A DNA stretch of 64,000 bases from Clostridium sp. CS001 (GCF_020443565.1 NZ_JAIZZN010000001.1:186001-250000), one strand, 5' to 3'. Counted from the stretch's first letter, positions 47,058 to 58,688 are shown. Made by a program: numbers and translations. The notes: generated from the letters alone by a model not told the origin.

Positions 47058-48095
47058 CTAGAATTTCATTGGACTAATTATATCCTTTAAGACTATTAAT
47101 ACCATTAATGCCATCAAACACATAAATCCAATATAGTTTACAGCTGCGACTTTACTCTCATTTAGCTTTTTACCTGATATTATCTCAAATAAGAGTATAA
47201 AAATCCAACCTCCATCTAAAGCCGGGAAAGGTATTATATTAAATATTCCTAATTGAACACTTAACATTGCAGTGAGCATCATTAAACTTGTAAGCCCCAT
47301 TTGAGCTGCTTTTCCAGAAATTCGTATTATGCTTATTGGTCCTCCTACATCATTAACTGACACTTTACCTTTAAATAAACTTCCAAAAAAATCGAAGATT
47401 TGTCTTGCTGAGGTAGCAGTTTGATCAAATCCATAAACCACAGATTCACCTAAACTCATTTTTTCACGTATATTAGAAACCCGTATCCCTATTATGAACT
47501 TATTTTCTTTTTCATCTTTAAGGGGTTTCAATAATAACTTCTGAGCCTTAGAATCTCTAGTTACTTCAATATTTAAACTTTCGCCTTTATTTGTGGACAT
47601 CTCACCTAAAAAATCATCCCAGCTTTCTATATTTACACTATTAACTTTAGTAATTTTATCTCCAACTAATATCCCAGCTTTCATAGCGGGGCTATTAGGT
47701 ACTACTTCTCCTATTACTGGTGATATATATCCATCCACTGCACCTATTATGGCAAATAGAACAATTGCTAATATAAAATTCATAATTGCTCCTGCAGAAA
47801 CTATGCTTAACTTTTGACCTGGTGTTTTATTGTTAAAAGCTCTAGGGTCATTACTCTCATCATTTTCACCTTCCATCTTAACATAACCACCAATAGGAAA
47901 GGCTTTAATTAAATACTCTGTTTCCTTTCCCTTTATACCAAAAAGCTTAGGTCCCATTCCTAGTGAAAATTCATGTACCTTTACTCCATTAAACTTAGCT
48001 AAAGCAAAATGACCTAATTCATGTATTATAACCAAAAGACTAAATGCTAATATAGCCATAATAAAATATGGCAAGTTTGCTATAATATTACCCAT
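47058..48095 (-). CDS. rseP: Intramembrane zinc metalloprotease RseP
   Basis: A site-2 protease that cleaves membrane anti-sigma factors and signal peptides. The active site HELGHFALAKFNGVKVHEF gives the HExxH motif at about residues 25-29. A PDZ domain (ISPVIGEVVPNSPAMKAGIL) follows and the second metal ligand is in FPALDGGW. The 345-residue length is typical. Confidence 0.94.
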   Translation of the reverse strand: MGNIIANLPYFIMAILAFSLLVIIHELGHFALAKFNGVKVHEFSLGMGPKLFGIKGKETEYLIKAFPIGGYVKMEGENDESNDPRAFNNKTPGQKLSIVSAGAIMNFILAIVLFAIIGAVDGYISPVIGEVVPNSPAMKAGILVGDKITKVNSVNIESWDDFLGEMSTNKGESLNIEVTRDSKAQKLLLKPLKDEKENKFIIGIRVSNIREKMSLGESVVYGFDQTATSARQIFDFFGSLFKGKVSVNDVGGPISIIRISGKAAQMGLTSLMMLTAMLSVQLGIFNIIPFPALDGGWIFILLFEIISGKKLNESKVAAVNYIGFMCLMALMVLIVLKDIISPMKF

Positions 48096-48109
48096 AACAG
48101 TTTTCCTCC

Positions 48110-49270
48110 CTATTTCTTATCATAATTTTTTCTTACATATTCTCTTACTTTCAAGTCAATTTCTAAGATTTCTTCTAGGTTTGGATTACTATGGTGCTTA
48201 AATTCCGCCATGGACTTTTCTATAATATCTTCTATGTCAAGATACTTGATTTTGCAATCTAAAAATAACTCAACAGCTACTTCATTTGCCGCATTCATAA
48301 TAGCAGGCATATTTCCGCCCATTCTGCCTGCTTTATAGGCCAAATCAAGGCATTTAAAAGTATCTGTATCCGGTTTTTCAAAAGTCAAATTACCCATATT
48401 ATAAATATCTAATGGATCAATAACAGTATTTTTTCTTTCTGGATAATTTATTGCATATTGAATAGGAAGTCTCATATCAGTTGAACTAAGCTGAGCTATC
48501 ACACTTCCATCAACGTACTCTACCATGGAATGTATTGTACTTTGAGGATGAACAACTACTTGGATATTTTCGTAAGTTACACCAAATAACCAATGCGCTT
48601 CTATAACCTCGAGGCCTTTATTCATAAGTGTTGAAGAATCAATGGAAATCTTTTTACCCATGTTCCATTTTGGATGTTTAAGTGCATCCTCTGGTTTTAT
48701 TTCCATCAATTGTTCTTTGCTTTTACCCCTAAATGGTCCACCTGATGCTGTTAATATTATTTTATTAACAGCATCTAATTTATTACCTTGCAAACATTGA
48801 AAAATCGCGCCATGTTCTGAATCAACTGGCAATATATTTACATTGTTTTTTTTAGCAGCTTCCATAACTAATGCACCTGCTGCTACTAAAGTTTCCTTAT
48901 TGGCTAAGGCAATATCTTTTCCTGCCTGTATAGCTTTCATAGTAGGAACTAATCCTATCATCCCTACAACTGAAGTTACTACAATATCCACTTCTGGTAA
49001 GGTGCTTATATAATTTAATCCTTCTATCCCATGTAACACTTGCGTTGATATTTTTTTATCGATACAATATTTCTTAAGCTTTAAGTAAGCTTCTTCATCC
49101 ATCATAGCAACATACTTAGGTTTAAACTCCTCAATAATCGATATAACTTTGTCAAAGTTAGTATTTGCCGAAATCCCCACAATAGATAAATTTTTAATAT
49201 CCTTTCGAATAACATCTAAAGTTTGAGTTCCTATAGAGCCAGTAACCCCTAATATAGTAATCTTCTTCAT
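48110..49270 (-). CDS. dxr: 1-deoxy-D-xylulose-5-phosphate reductoisomerase
   Basis: Makes MEP, the committed step of the isoprenoid pathway. The NADPH motif is [28 protein letters not shown] and [15 protein letters not shown] mark the metal and substrate site. The 386-residue length is standard. It lies 94 bp downstream of cdsA and 14 bp upstream of rseP. Confidence 0.96.
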   Translation of the reverse strand: MKKITILGVTGSIGTQTLDVIRKDIKNLSIVGISANTNFDKVISIIEEFKPKYVAMMDEEAYLKLKKYCIDKKISTQVLHGIEGLNYISTLPEVDIVVTSVVGMIGLVPTMKAIQAGKDIALANKETLVAAGALVMEAAKKNNVNILPVDSEHGAIFQCLQGNKLDAVNKIILTASGGPFRGKSKEQLMEIKPEDALKHPKWNMGKKISIDSSTLMNKGLEVIEAHWLFGVTYENIQVVVHPQSTIHSMVEYVDGSVIAQLSSTDMRLPIQYAINYPERKNTVIDPLDIYNMGNLTFEKPDTDTFKCLDLAYKAGRMGGNMPAIMNAANEVAVELFLDCKIKYLDIEDIIEKSMAEFKHHSNPNLEEILEIDLKVREYVRKNYDKK

Positions 49271-49364
49271 GTAAATCTCTCCATTCCTCTGAGCCTATAG
49301 TTTATGTTTTATATTTATATTTAATTCCTGTTTAACATTTAGTATAGCATATTTAAATATGGCT

Positions 49365-50171
49365 TTATATCCCCAATATAAAAGTAATGTAATAAAAAGC
49401 TACCACAGAAACAAATAAAATACTGTCAAATCTGTCTAAGATACCACCGTGTCCTGGTATAAGGTTACTATAATCTTTAACTCCTACAAATCTTTTTATA
49501 GAGGATGCAATTAAATCTCCAACTTGACCAAAAGCACCACAAATCACACCAATTATAGTGTAATGATATAACTCTATAGGAACCCCGAATTTTGAAATCA
49601 CATAACCATAAATTGTACATCCTACAGCACTCCCTAGTAGCCCACCTATTGATCCTTCTATGGTTTTTTTAGGGCTTACTTTAGGGCATAACTTATGTTT
49701 TCCACCTTTACCAAAAAACCTTCCAGAATAATATGCCGCTGTATCACAAACCCATGAACAAATAAATATAATCCATACTAAATATTCACCATAGGCTTTA
49801 CTATTTATAAACACAATAAAACTAAAAAATACTGCAACATACAAAAACCCAAATATAGTAAGTGCAACATCCACAAAATTATAAGTTGTATTTAAAACAG
49901 GAATACATAATAACAAAAATATAGTTGCTATTAAAACATATACATTAAAACTAGTTAAAAAATCATTACTAATGTTTAAGTAATAAGCAACACATAAGAT
50001 ATATCCTATAATCTTAATTGGTTTATAGTGTTTTTTCCTGGAAACTTTATAAAACTCGTACATACCAAAAAGCGAAAGTACCATTACGAGATATTTTAAA
50101 TACTCCCCTCCTAAAAATAAAAATATTACCAGTGGCGCTAAAATAAGTGCTCCTAAATATCTACTATTCAT
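49365..50171 (-). CDS. cdsA: Phosphatidate cytidylyltransferase
   Basis: Makes CDP-diacylglycerol for phospholipids at the membrane. About seven to eight hydrophobic segments are visible. The signature VCDTAAYYSGRFFGKGGKHK and the end signature IKRFVGVKDYSNLIPGHGGI with DRFDS are present. The 268-residue length is standard. It follows uppS by 11 bp. Confidence 0.95.
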   Translation of the reverse strand: MNSRYLGALILAPLVIFLFLGGEYLKYLVMVLSLFGMYEFYKVSRKKHYKPIKIIGYILCVAYYLNISNDFLTSFNVYVLIATIFLLLCIPVLNTTYNFVDVALTIFGFLYVAVFFSFIVFINSKAYGEYLVWIIFICSWVCDTAAYYSGRFFGKGGKHKLCPKVSPKKTIEGSIGGLLGSAVGCTIYGYVISKFGVPIELYHYTIIGVICGAFGQVGDLIASSIKRFVGVKDYSNLIPGHGGILDRFDSILFVSVVAFYYITFILGI

Positions 50172-50182
50172 AATCTTTTCTC

Positions 50183-50944
50183 CTATTTAACCTTTCCAAA
50201 TCTTCTATCTCTTTTTTGATAGTCTGCTATAGCTAATTTAAGTTGTTCTTCATTAAAATCTGGCCATTTAACATCCGAAAACCATAGTTCAGAGTATGCA
50301 CTTTGCCACAGTAAAAAGTTACTTAATCTTAACTCCCCACTTGGTCTTATTATAAGGTCTGGATCTGGCATTTCTTTAGTATACATATACTTTGAAAATA
50401 AATCTTCAGTTATTTTATCTTTAGAGATCTTCTTATTAACCAAATCTAAAGATATTTGTTTTACAGCATCTATTATTTCATTTCTTCCGCCATAATTTAA
50501 AGCTAGATTTAGAATTAGTCCTTTATTATTCTTTGTTTTTTCATAAGCATAATTTAATTCTTCTCTGCAAACCTTTGGTAACTTTGATACATTACCTATA
50601 GAATTTATCACAACATCATTTGCATTTAACTCTTCAAACTCATTTTTTAAGTATTCTACTAATAATTTCATTAAGGAATTTACTTCTTCTAAAGGTCTAT
50701 TCCAGTTCTCGGTTGAAAATGCATATAATGTTAAGTATTTAACGCCTAAATTATTACACGCTTTTACAATCTTTCTTATTGTTTCTACCCCTGCTTTATG
50801 GCCAAGTGCTCTTGGTAAATTATGTTCCTTTGCCCATCTGCCATTACCATCCATTATAATTGCGATATGCATAGGGATTCTCGCCATATCTATATCATTT
50901 TTTGTACGTATATCCCTTTTTAAAAAAGCGAATAATTTTTTCAA
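50183..50944 (-). CDS. uppS: Undecaprenyl diphosphate synthase
   Basis: Builds the C55 lipid carrier for cell-wall synthesis. Motifs are HIAIIMDGNGRWAKEH, GHKAGVETIRKIVKAC, YAFSTENWNRP and RPSGELRLSNFLLWQSAYSE (DLIIRPSGE). The catalytic Asp is in IIMDGNGR. The start is TTG, 9 nt after GAGGAGA; there is no better ATG. The length is 253 residues. Confidence 0.96.
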   Translation of the reverse strand: MKKLFAFLKRDIRTKNDIDMARIPMHIAIIMDGNGRWAKEHNLPRALGHKAGVETIRKIVKACNNLGVKYLTLYAFSTENWNRPLEEVNSLMKLLVEYLKNEFEELNANDVVINSIGNVSKLPKVCREELNYAYEKTKNNKGLILNLALNYGGRNEIIDAVKQISLDLVNKKISKDKITEDLFSKYMYTKEMPDPDLIIRPSGELRLSNFLLWQSAYSELWFSDVKWPDFNEEQLKLAIADYQKRDRRFGKVK

Positions 50945-50973
50945 TAAAATTCTCTCCTCTTTATTCCTTATAG

Positions 50974-51023
50974 TATAATTTTAAATAGAACCTGCAATTA
51001 TGCAGGTTCTATTTAAAATTATA
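50974..51023. repeat. Perfect 23-bp inverted repeat between frr and uppS
   Basis: Perfect 23-base arms around a 4-nt ATTA loop, with GC core AGAACCTGCA. There is no T tract of more than three, so it may be an mRNA stabilising or processing stem more than a full terminator. It lies 3 bp after the frr stop. Confidence 0.75.
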
Positions 51024-51025
51024 TA

Positions 51026-51583
51026 CTAAACTACCATTATTTGTTTTTCTTTAGCATCTACTAATTTATCTATTTCTTTAATAACTCTATCCGTTTCCTT
51101 TTGAATAATATCTTCTGACTTTTTAGCCTCATCTTCACTAATTTCTGTATTTTTTTTCAAAGTCTTAATTTTATCATTGGCATCTCTTCTAATAGACCTT
51201 ACAGCCACTTTAGAATCTTCGCCTGTTTTCTTTATAACCTTAATTAAATTTTTTCTTGTTTCTTCAGTGAGTTCTGCAATAATCAATCTAATTGAACTAC
51301 CATCATTAGATGGATTTAACCCTAAATCAGATTTTAATATAGCTTTTTCTATATCTTTTAAAGAAGATTTATCCCAAGGTTGAATAAGCAATACTCTAGG
51401 TTCTGGTGCAGAAACATTTGCTACTTGAGTTATTGGCAAAAAGCTCCCATAACATTCAACAGTAATTCTATCTAGCATTGTAGGATTTGCTCTTCCAGCT
51501 TTCATGCTTTCAAACTCGTGTTTTAAAACATTGATAGTCTTTTTCATTTTTTCATCAGCAGTGCTAATAATCTCTTTAATCAT
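51026..51583 (-). CDS. frr: Ribosome recycling factor
   Basis: Splits the post-termination ribosome with EF-G. The 185-residue protein has the long-helix pattern HEFESMKAGRANPTMLDRI and the end SEDEAKKSEDIIQKETDRVI. It follows pyrH by 15 bp, as in nearly all Firmicutes. Confidence 0.97.
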   Translation of the reverse strand: MIKEIISTADEKMKKTINVLKHEFESMKAGRANPTMLDRITVECYGSFLPITQVANVSAPEPRVLLIQPWDKSSLKDIEKAILKSDLGLNPSNDGSSIRLIIAELTEETRKNLIKVIKKTGEDSKVAVRSIRRDANDKIKTLKKNTEISEDEAKKSEDIIQKETDRVIKEIDKLVDAKEKQIMVV

Positions 51584-51598
51584 AAAATTCCCTCCATA

Positions 51599-52391
<793 letters not shown>

Positions 52392-52399
52392 TTAAATTG

Positions 52400-53320
52400 T
52401 TATTTACCTGCCACTTGTCTTTTAACTTCTTCAGCAAAGTCTTCTACTTTTTTCTCTATACCTTCTCCTCTTTCAAACCTTAAGAATCTTGTTACTTTTA
52501 TATCAGCACCAATTTTCTTAGATTCTTCTTGAAGATATTTAGTAATAGTATAATCAGCGTTTTTAACCCAAACTTGTTCAAGTAAACATACTTCTTTGTA
52601 ATACTTGTTTACTCTTCCCATAACCATTTTCTCAACAATGTTTACTGGTTTTCCTTCGTTTAAAGCTTGAACTCTGTATATTTCTTTTTCTTTTTCTAAA
52701 GTTTCATTATCAACACATGTATTATCTAAGAATAAAGGATTAGCTGCTGCTATTTGCATTGCAATATCTTTAGCAATTCTGCTTAATGATTCATCTTGTT
52801 TATCGCAAGACAATTCTACTAAAACACCAATTCTTCCACCGCCATGGATATAACTTTGAACTATTCCATTTTCAATTGAGAATTTCCCAAATCTTCTTAC
52901 AGACATATTCTCACCTAGTTTTGATATTAAGTCAGTAACAGCACCTGAAACTGTTTTTGCTTTGTCACCTATGTATTCTTCAGCAATTAATTCTTCAACA
53001 GTAGTTGAAGTAGTTTTTGATGTTTGTATTGCAACATTTTTTGCTAAAGTAGCAAATTCTTCATTAGCAGAAACAAAGTCTGTTTCGCAATTAACTTCTA
53101 CAATAGAACCAGTTTTCATATCTTCTGAAATATAAGTACATACTAATCCTTCTGCAGCTATTCTTCCAGCTTTTTTTGCAGCAGCTGCCAATCCTTTTTC
53201 TCTTAAAAGTTCAATGGCTTTATCAATATCACCATCTGTTTCACCTAGAGCTCTTTTACAATCCATCATTCCAGCCCCAGTTCTTTCTCTTAACTCTTTA
53301 ACCATACTTGCACTAATCAT
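52400..53320 (-). CDS. tsf: Elongation factor Ts
   Basis: The nucleotide exchange factor for EF-Tu. The start [20 protein letters not shown] and the UBA-like [20 protein letters not shown] are typical. [14 protein letters not shown] is the EF-Tu contact region. The 306-residue length is normal. The ATG follows AGGAGG at 8 nt. Confidence 0.97.
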   Translation of the reverse strand: MISASMVKELRERTGAGMMDCKRALGETDGDIDKAIELLREKGLAAAAKKAGRIAAEGLVCTYISEDMKTGSIVEVNCETDFVSANEEFATLAKNVAIQTSKTTSTTVEELIAEEYIGDKAKTVSGAVTDLISKLGENMSVRRFGKFSIENGIVQSYIHGGGRIGVLVELSCDKQDESLSRIAKDIAMQIAAANPLFLDNTCVDNETLEKEKEIYRVQALNEGKPVNIVEKMVMGRVNKYYKEVCLLEQVWVKNADYTITKYLQEESKKIGADIKVTRFLRFERGEGIEKKVEDFAEEVKRQVAGK

Positions 53321-53431
53321 TATTATTTCCTCCTATTCCTATCTAATTTAAAAGGTAAATGAAAGAATTAACTCGCACCTACCTTTCAACTGTTTATCAA
53401 TAACTATCTTATTAGATAAATATAGTTACTA

Positions 53432-54133
53432 TTATTCTGCTAATTGTTCACCTTGTCTTGCTTCTATAATAGCATCAGCTAATCTTTCAGTTATTAATTT
53501 AACTGCTCTTATAGCATCATCATTTCCTGGTATTACATAATCAACTTCATCTGGATCACAGTTTGTATCAACTATTGCGATTACAGGAATTCCAAGAATC
53601 TTAGCTTCAGAAATTGCATTCTTTTCTTTTCTTGGATCTACAACGAATAGAGCTCCTATTTTGTTAGCATCCATAGTTCTGATTCCGCCTAAGTTCTTTT
53701 CAAGTTTTTCTCTTTCATTTAGAAGTTTACTTACTTCTTTTTTTGGAAGAACATCAAAAACTCCGTCTTCTTCCATTTTATATAACTCTTCTAATCTTTT
53801 TATTCTTGTTTTAATTGTTTTGAAGTTTGTAAGCATTCCACCCAACCATCTATTGTTTACAAAATGCATACCTGATCTTATAGCTTCAACTTTAATAGCT
53901 TCTTGAGCTTGTTTTTTTGTTCCTACAAATAAAATATCTTTTCCTTCTTCAGATACAGATTTAATAAAGTCATATGCTTCATCGATTTTTCTAACTGTTT
54001 TTTGTAAATCGATAATGTATATACCATTTCTTTCTGTAAATATGTACGGAGCCATTTTAGGGTTCCATCTTCTAGTTTGATGTCCAAAGTGAACGCCTGC
54101 TTCTAATAATTGTTTCATTGAAATAACTGCCAT
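53432..54133 (-). CDS. rpsB: 30S ribosomal protein S2
   Basis: A 233-residue small-subunit protein. Family motifs are [36 protein letters not shown] and [25 protein letters not shown] precedes the ATG. It heads the rpsB-tsf transcript with its own promoter and a leader of about 100 nt. Confidence 0.97.
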   Translation of the reverse strand: MAVISMKQLLEAGVHFGHQTRRWNPKMAPYIFTERNGIYIIDLQKTVRKIDEAYDFIKSVSEEGKDILFVGTKKQAQEAIKVEAIRSGMHFVNNRWLGGMLTNFKTIKTRIKRLEELYKMEEDGVFDVLPKKEVSKLLNEREKLEKNLGGIRTMDANKIGALFVVDPRKEKNAISEAKILGIPVIAIVDTNCDPDEVDYVIPGNDDAIRAVKLITERLADAIIEARQGEQLAE

Positions 54134-54233
54134 TATTAATAAACCTCCTAGTTTTTACTTCCATTACCATCATCTTATTGAAGGCCACATATTGGAACTC
54201 TTCCATAATTAAGTAATGTGCATATTTTCTTAC
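54134..54233 (-). promoter_or_regulatory. rpsB mRNA leader
   Basis: About 100 nt of leader between the promoter and rpsB. GAAG and CTTC segments around GTTCCAATATGTGGC may pair. It may be an autoregulatory site for S2, which is inference; I recognise no known motif. Confidence 0.3.
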
Positions 54234-54239
54234 CTTCGT

Positions 54240-54268
54240 ATTGTATCACAAGAAAATGTGGTATTCAA
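54240..54268 (-). promoter_or_regulatory. SigA promoter of rpsB-tsf
   Basis: On the minus strand TTGAAT (54263-54268), a 17-bp spacer and TACAAT (54240-54245). Confidence 0.8.
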
Positions 54269-54357
54269 TAAAAACTTTTAATAAAATCAAAAGCTTTATT
54301 GCTATTAACTTAATAATATATTTATTATTCTCACTTAATACATATTTATACTTGAAA

Positions 54358-54407
54358 ATAAAATAACCTTAGACAAAGCTATTCATAGCTGCCTAAGGTT
54401 ATTTATT
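54358..54407 (-). terminator. Terminator after codY
   Basis: A hairpin with AAATAACCTTAG and CTAAGGTTATTT arms and an inner AGCTA / TAGCT stem, followed by TTATTTTC on the minus strand. It lies 13 bp after the codY stop. Confidence 0.75.
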
Positions 54408-54419
54408 TAGTAATTTTAT

Positions 54420-55193
54420 TTATTTAATCTTTTTAAGTTCATCTAATAATTTGTCATTTAATATTTTAATATGAGTCCCTTTCATTCCAAGGGATCTTGA
54501 TTCAATTACTCCTGCACTTTCAAATTTTCTTAATGCATTAACTATAACAGATCTTGTTATTCCAACTTTATCTGCTATTTTAGATGCTACTAATAATCCT
54601 TCAGAACCATCTAACTCGTTGAAAATATGCTGTACAGCTTCAAGCTCTGAATAAGATAATGTTCCAATAGAGAGTTGCACTACTGCCTTCTTTCTTGCCT
54701 CTTCTTCGATGACATCATTCTTGCCCCTCAAGATTTCAAGTCCAACTATAGTAGCGCTATATTCTGCTAAAACTAAATCATCATCTGTAAACTCTTTATC
54801 AAATCTTGCAAGTAAAAGAGTACCTAATCTTTCTCTATTCCCATTTATTGGAACTATTGTAGTTAGTTTGTTTTCAATTCCACATTTATTACTTTCTGAG
54901 AACACACAAACAGCTGTGTTTGTAAGATTAGATTTAGTCTCAGTATTACTAAGTAATTTTACATTATATTCATCTGGGAATCTCATATTTACTATAATAT
55001 CATCTTTAACAATATCACATTCATACCCATTTGCTAAATTATATCCTAATATTTTTCCTCTTCTACTAACAATGTACACATTACATTCCAATACATCGCT
55101 TAGTAGATTGCAAATGTCGTCAAAAACCACTGGCTCTGTTCCTGATTTTTGCAATACCTTATTTAACATTCTTGTTTTAGTTAATAGTGACAC
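54420..55193 (-). CDS. codY: Global regulator CodY
   Basis: Senses GTP and branched-chain amino acids and represses stationary-phase genes. An N-terminal GAF domain (about 1-155) is followed by a winged helix-turn-helix at the C-terminus ([40 protein letters not shown]). The start is GTG at 55193, 6 nt after AGGAGG, giving [14 protein letters not shown] at the N-terminus as in other CodY proteins. The upstream in-frame ATG at 55208 overlaps that site. The 257-residue length fits. Confidence 0.96.
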   Translation of the reverse strand: MSLLTKTRMLNKVLQKSGTEPVVFDDICNLLSDVLECNVYIVSRRGKILGYNLANGYECDIVKDDIIVNMRFPDEYNVKLLSNTETKSNLTNTAVCVFSESNKCGIENKLTTIVPINGNRERLGTLLLARFDKEFTDDDLVLAEYSATIVGLEILRGKNDVIEEEARKKAVVQLSIGTLSYSELEAVQHIFNELDGSEGLLVASKIADKVGITRSVIVNALRKFESAGVIESRSLGMKGTHIKILNDKLLDELKKIK

Positions 55194-55320
55194 GATATTC
55201 CTCCTCATTTATGTTATAAAACACAACTTTTATTATTTAATCCACTTCATAAAGCAAATTACTTTAGAATAGGCAAAATTCAAAATATTTAAAATTTTTA
55301 GAATCATTCCTTCTCTACTT

Positions 55321-55337
55321 AATGTTATCATAACATT
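55321..55337. repeat. Palindrome upstream of codY
   Basis: AATGTTA-TCA-TAACATT is a perfect 7-bp inverted repeat, about 130 bp before the codY start. It could be an operator, but no regulator is known from this window. Confidence 0.35.
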
Positions 55338-55355
55338 AACATCATATCAACAGTC

Positions 55356-55388
55356 ATTTCATAAATTTCGACACAATATTTATGAAAT
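55356..55388. repeat. Inverted repeat after topA
   Basis: ATTTCATAAAT / ATTTATGAAAT with an 11-nt loop, 43 bp after the topA stop. It may be the topA transcript end, but there is no T tract. Confidence 0.4.
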
Positions 55389-55430
55389 TTTAGTAAACTC
55401 TATGAATTAATCTATAATTTTAACTTAATC

Positions 55431-57530
55431 TTACTTTTCTTCGCTGCCTTCCTCGGCTTTATATTCCTTGTTTTTACATTCTGCATTTGAACATTCCATA
55501 TACTCACCTTTGGTTTTGCTATATCTTTTTAACATATATGTACTACACTTTGAACACTTTACATCAGTAGGCTCAAACCAACTAACGAAATCACACTCTG
55601 GATAATTGCTACATCCAAAAAACTTAGTTCCTTTTTTGCTTCTTCGTTCTAAGATTTTACCTCCACATTTAGGACAAGGCACTTCAAGTTCTTTAGTAAT
55701 TGCTTTTGTATTTTTACACTCTGGATATCCAGGACATGCTAAAAAATCACCAAATCTTCCATGCTTTATTACCATGAACTTGCCACACTTATCACATTCT
55801 ACATCAGTAACTTCATCTTCAATTGTGATTTTAGCTATTTCCTTCTCAGCAATTTCGATATCTTTCTTTAAAGGTGTAAAAAAGGTATCCACTATGTTTT
55901 CCCACTTTTCTTGTCCTTCTTCTATGCAATCCAAGTTATTCTCCATCTGTGCTGTAAATTCAATATCTACTATCTGCTTGAAATATTCACTTACAATGTT
56001 ATTTACAATATGCCCAAGTTCCGTTACTTCTAACGTTTTTTTGTCTTTTTCAACATATTTTCTACTAAGAAGCGTAGTAATAATTGGTGCATATGTACTA
56101 GGTCTTCCTATTCCATTCTCTTCTAATGTTTTAACAAGTGATGCCTCTGAAAACTTTGCAGGTGGCTGAGTAAAATGTTGTTTCCCCTCTGTCTTTTCAC
56201 TACCTAATATATCTCCTATCGCTAGTTCTGGAAGCTTTAATGTGTTTTCTTCTTCATCTAGTTCTCCATCATAAACTTTTCTAAAACCATCAAAAGCTAC
56301 TTTAGATCCAGATGCTTTAAGACCATAATCACCATTTTCAATATCTATAGATACGGTATCAAGTATGCATGATTCCATTTGACTTGCCATGAACCTGTTC
56401 CATATTAATGCGTATAGTTTATATTGTGGATCTTTAAGGCTTTTCTTTGCTATTGCTGGTGTTATTTCAATATTAGAAGGTCTTATCGCTTCGTGAGCAT
56501 CCTGTATATTTTTTTTACCTTTAAACACTCTTGGAATACTTGGATAATATTGCTCCCCGTATTTGCTAACAATAAAATCTTTTGCATTACCTTGAGCTTC
56601 TTCTGATATTCTGGTAGAGTCAGTTCTCATATATGTAATTAATCCTACTGTGCCATGTCCCTCTATTTCCATACCTTCATATAATTGCTGAGCAATAGAC
56701 ATAGTTCTTTTGGTTGCAAAATTAAGCTTTCTATATGCGTCTTGTTGCAATGTACTTGTAATGAATGGCGCCAATGGATTTTTACTTTTAGGAGACTTTT
56801 TAACCTTTTTTACAATAAAACCATTTGCATTAAGTGAGTTAATGATATTATCACTTTCTTCTTTAGAATTTATTTCAATCTTTTCACCCTTATGTGAAGC
56901 AAGTTTTACATTTAATCTCTGAGGTTCTCCTTCTTTACATAATTCGCATTCTATAGTCCAATATTCTTTAGCTATAAATTTTTCTATTTCCTTTTGTCTG
57001 TCACAGATTATTTTAAGTGTAACCGACTGAACTCTCCCAGCACTAAGTCCCCATTTAACTTTTCTCCACAGTATTGGGCTAATCTCATATCCAACTAATC
57101 TATCTAGTATGCGCCTTGCTTGTTGCGCATCAACGAGTTGCTCGTTTATTACTCTTGGAGACTTTATTGCATTCTTAACGGCTGTTTTAGTTATTTCATT
57201 AAATACAATTCTGCACTTATCCTTTTCATCTATTTTCAAGGCTTTTGCTAAATGCCAAGATATAGCCTCACCCTCTCTATCAGGGTCAGTTGCCAAGTAA
57301 ACTTTGTCAGACTTTTTTGCTTCTTTTCGTAATTTTTCAAGTAGTTCACCTTTACCACGGATAGTTATATATTTAGGTTGATAATTATTATCTATGTCAA
57401 CCCCCAATTGGCTTTTTGGTAAATCCCTAACATGTCCCATGGATGCTTCAACTACATAATTACTTCCTAAATACTTCTTTATAGTTTTAGCTTTTGCAGG
57501 TGACTCAACTATAACAAGTTTTTGTCCCAT
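55431..57530 (-). CDS. topA: DNA topoisomerase I
   Basis: Relaxes negative supercoils. A TOPRIM domain (KLVIVESPAKAKTIKKYLG, LATDPDREGEAISWHL) is followed by the active Tyr in GLITYMRTDSTRISEEA. Three C-terminal four-cysteine zinc ribbons are present (CDKCGKFMVIKHGRFGDFLA, CPKCGGKILERRSKKGTKFF, CSKCSTYMLKRYSKTKGEYM). The length is 699 residues. It lies 35 bp after dprA and is likely cotranscribed. Confidence 0.97.
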   Translation of the reverse strand: MGQKLVIVESPAKAKTIKKYLGSNYVVEASMGHVRDLPKSQLGVDIDNNYQPKYITIRGKGELLEKLRKEAKKSDKVYLATDPDREGEAISWHLAKALKIDEKDKCRIVFNEITKTAVKNAIKSPRVINEQLVDAQQARRILDRLVGYEISPILWRKVKWGLSAGRVQSVTLKIICDRQKEIEKFIAKEYWTIECELCKEGEPQRLNVKLASHKGEKIEINSKEESDNIINSLNANGFIVKKVKKSPKSKNPLAPFITSTLQQDAYRKLNFATKRTMSIAQQLYEGMEIEGHGTVGLITYMRTDSTRISEEAQGNAKDFIVSKYGEQYYPSIPRVFKGKKNIQDAHEAIRPSNIEITPAIAKKSLKDPQYKLYALIWNRFMASQMESCILDTVSIDIENGDYGLKASGSKVAFDGFRKVYDGELDEEENTLKLPELAIGDILGSEKTEGKQHFTQPPAKFSEASLVKTLEENGIGRPSTYAPIITTLLSRKYVEKDKKTLEVTELGHIVNNIVSEYFKQIVDIEFTAQMENNLDCIEEGQEKWENIVDTFFTPLKKDIEIAEKEIAKITIEDEVTDVECDKCGKFMVIKHGRFGDFLACPGYPECKNTKAITKELEVPCPKCGGKILERRSKKGTKFFGCSNYPECDFVSWFEPTDVKCSKCSTYMLKRYSKTKGEYMECSNAECKNKEYKAEEGSEEK

Positions 57531-57565
57531 CTTATCCCCTCCATCAATGTATTATATATTTAACC

Positions 57566-58648
57566 TTATATTTTGTTATTTACCCGGACATAATAGTTTC
57601 CTGATAAACATAATATCTCATTTTTAATCTGCATTTTAAATAATACCTCATATAATTGTTTTATGTCAATGTTAGTTATTCTAACGATATCGTTAATATG
57701 CAATGGACTATCATTTATAATGCTATATATCCCTTTGTGCATTTTACTATCAAAAACCTTTGTATCAATGGCTTTATCAACCTTTATTTCCATTCCAAGC
57801 AAATTAAATATATCATCAGTACAAGTTAAAGGAAACGCTCCATCTTTAATTAATTTATTTGTCCCTTTACTTTCATATGAAAATATTGATCCTGGAACAG
57901 CCATAACATCCTTGCCTTGTTCTAGGGCTAGGTTAGCGGTAATCAATGATCCACTTTTTTCACCAGCCTCTATTACAATAATAATATCACTAAGAGCGCT
58001 TATTATTCTGTTTCTTTGAGGAAAGTTATATGCATATGGTGGTGTTCCAGGTAAAAATTCCGTAATGACACAACCTTTTTCAATTAGTTTATTAAAAGTT
58101 TTAAGGTTTTCTTTAGGGTATACCACATCTAGCCCCGAGCCTAAAACTGCACAAGTATACCCTTCATTTTCTAAACAACTTTCATGGGCAAAAGTATCAA
58201 TTCCCCTTGCCATTCCACTAACAACATTAATATTATTATTACATAGCTGAGAACATACAATTTTAGTAACATCTTTACCGTAATTTGAATATTTTCTCGA
58301 ACCCACTATGGAGATATTGTACCCTTCATTTAATTGCAATATGTTCCCCTTGTAAAATAATATATACGGTGCATCATCATAATTTTTGAGTTTCTTCGGA
58401 TATCCGTCTTCGTAGTAAGCTATGGTACTTATTTCATTTATCTCTATGCTTTTTTTTAGGTTTGTAATCTCATTTTCCTTCCAAGCATCAGATAATGTGT
58501 TTATTAATGCGTTATTAAAATATTCTGTTTTCTTGCTATGTACACCATAATACCACACTTTCTCCGCACTTTGGAAATCATTTATTAATTTCAACTTAAT
58601 TCTAGGCGATAATTTAACCAGAGCAAACCATATATCATAGTCATTCAT
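57566..58648 (-). CDS. dprA: DNA processing protein DprA
   Basis: Loads RecA on incoming single-stranded DNA during transformation. The Rossmann domain has SIVGSRKYSNYGKD, VVSGMARGIDTFAHESCL, VLGSGLDVVYPKEN and EAGEKSGSLITANLALEQGK. A C-terminal winged helix is present. The 360-residue length is typical. It follows the comM-like gene by 40 bp. Confidence 0.95.
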   Translation of the reverse strand: MNDYDIWFALVKLSPRIKLKLINDFQSAEKVWYYGVHSKKTEYFNNALINTLSDAWKENEITNLKKSIEINEISTIAYYEDGYPKKLKNYDDAPYILFYKGNILQLNEGYNISIVGSRKYSNYGKDVTKIVCSQLCNNNINVVSGMARGIDTFAHESCLENEGYTCAVLGSGLDVVYPKENLKTFNKLIEKGCVITEFLPGTPPYAYNFPQRNRIISALSDIIIVIEAGEKSGSLITANLALEQGKDVMAVPGSIFSYESKGTNKLIKDGAFPLTCTDDIFNLLGMEIKVDKAIDTKVFDSKMHKGIYSIINDSPLHINDIVRITNIDIKQLYEVLFKMQIKNEILCLSGNYYVRVNNKI

Positions 58649-58688
58649 TCTTTTGCTATACCTCCACTAACTTAATTGCTGAAACACT

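Noticed and set aside
55293-55307. Possible CodY-binding site upstream of codY (AATTTTTAGAATCAT)
   Set aside because: It has four mismatches to AATTTTCWGAAAATT, and the surrounding DNA is very AT-rich, so a chance match is likely.
55606-56169. 187-codon plus-strand frame opposite topA
   Set aside because: The length is notable, but there is no ribosome binding site and topA is fully intact on the other strand, so it is a coding shadow.
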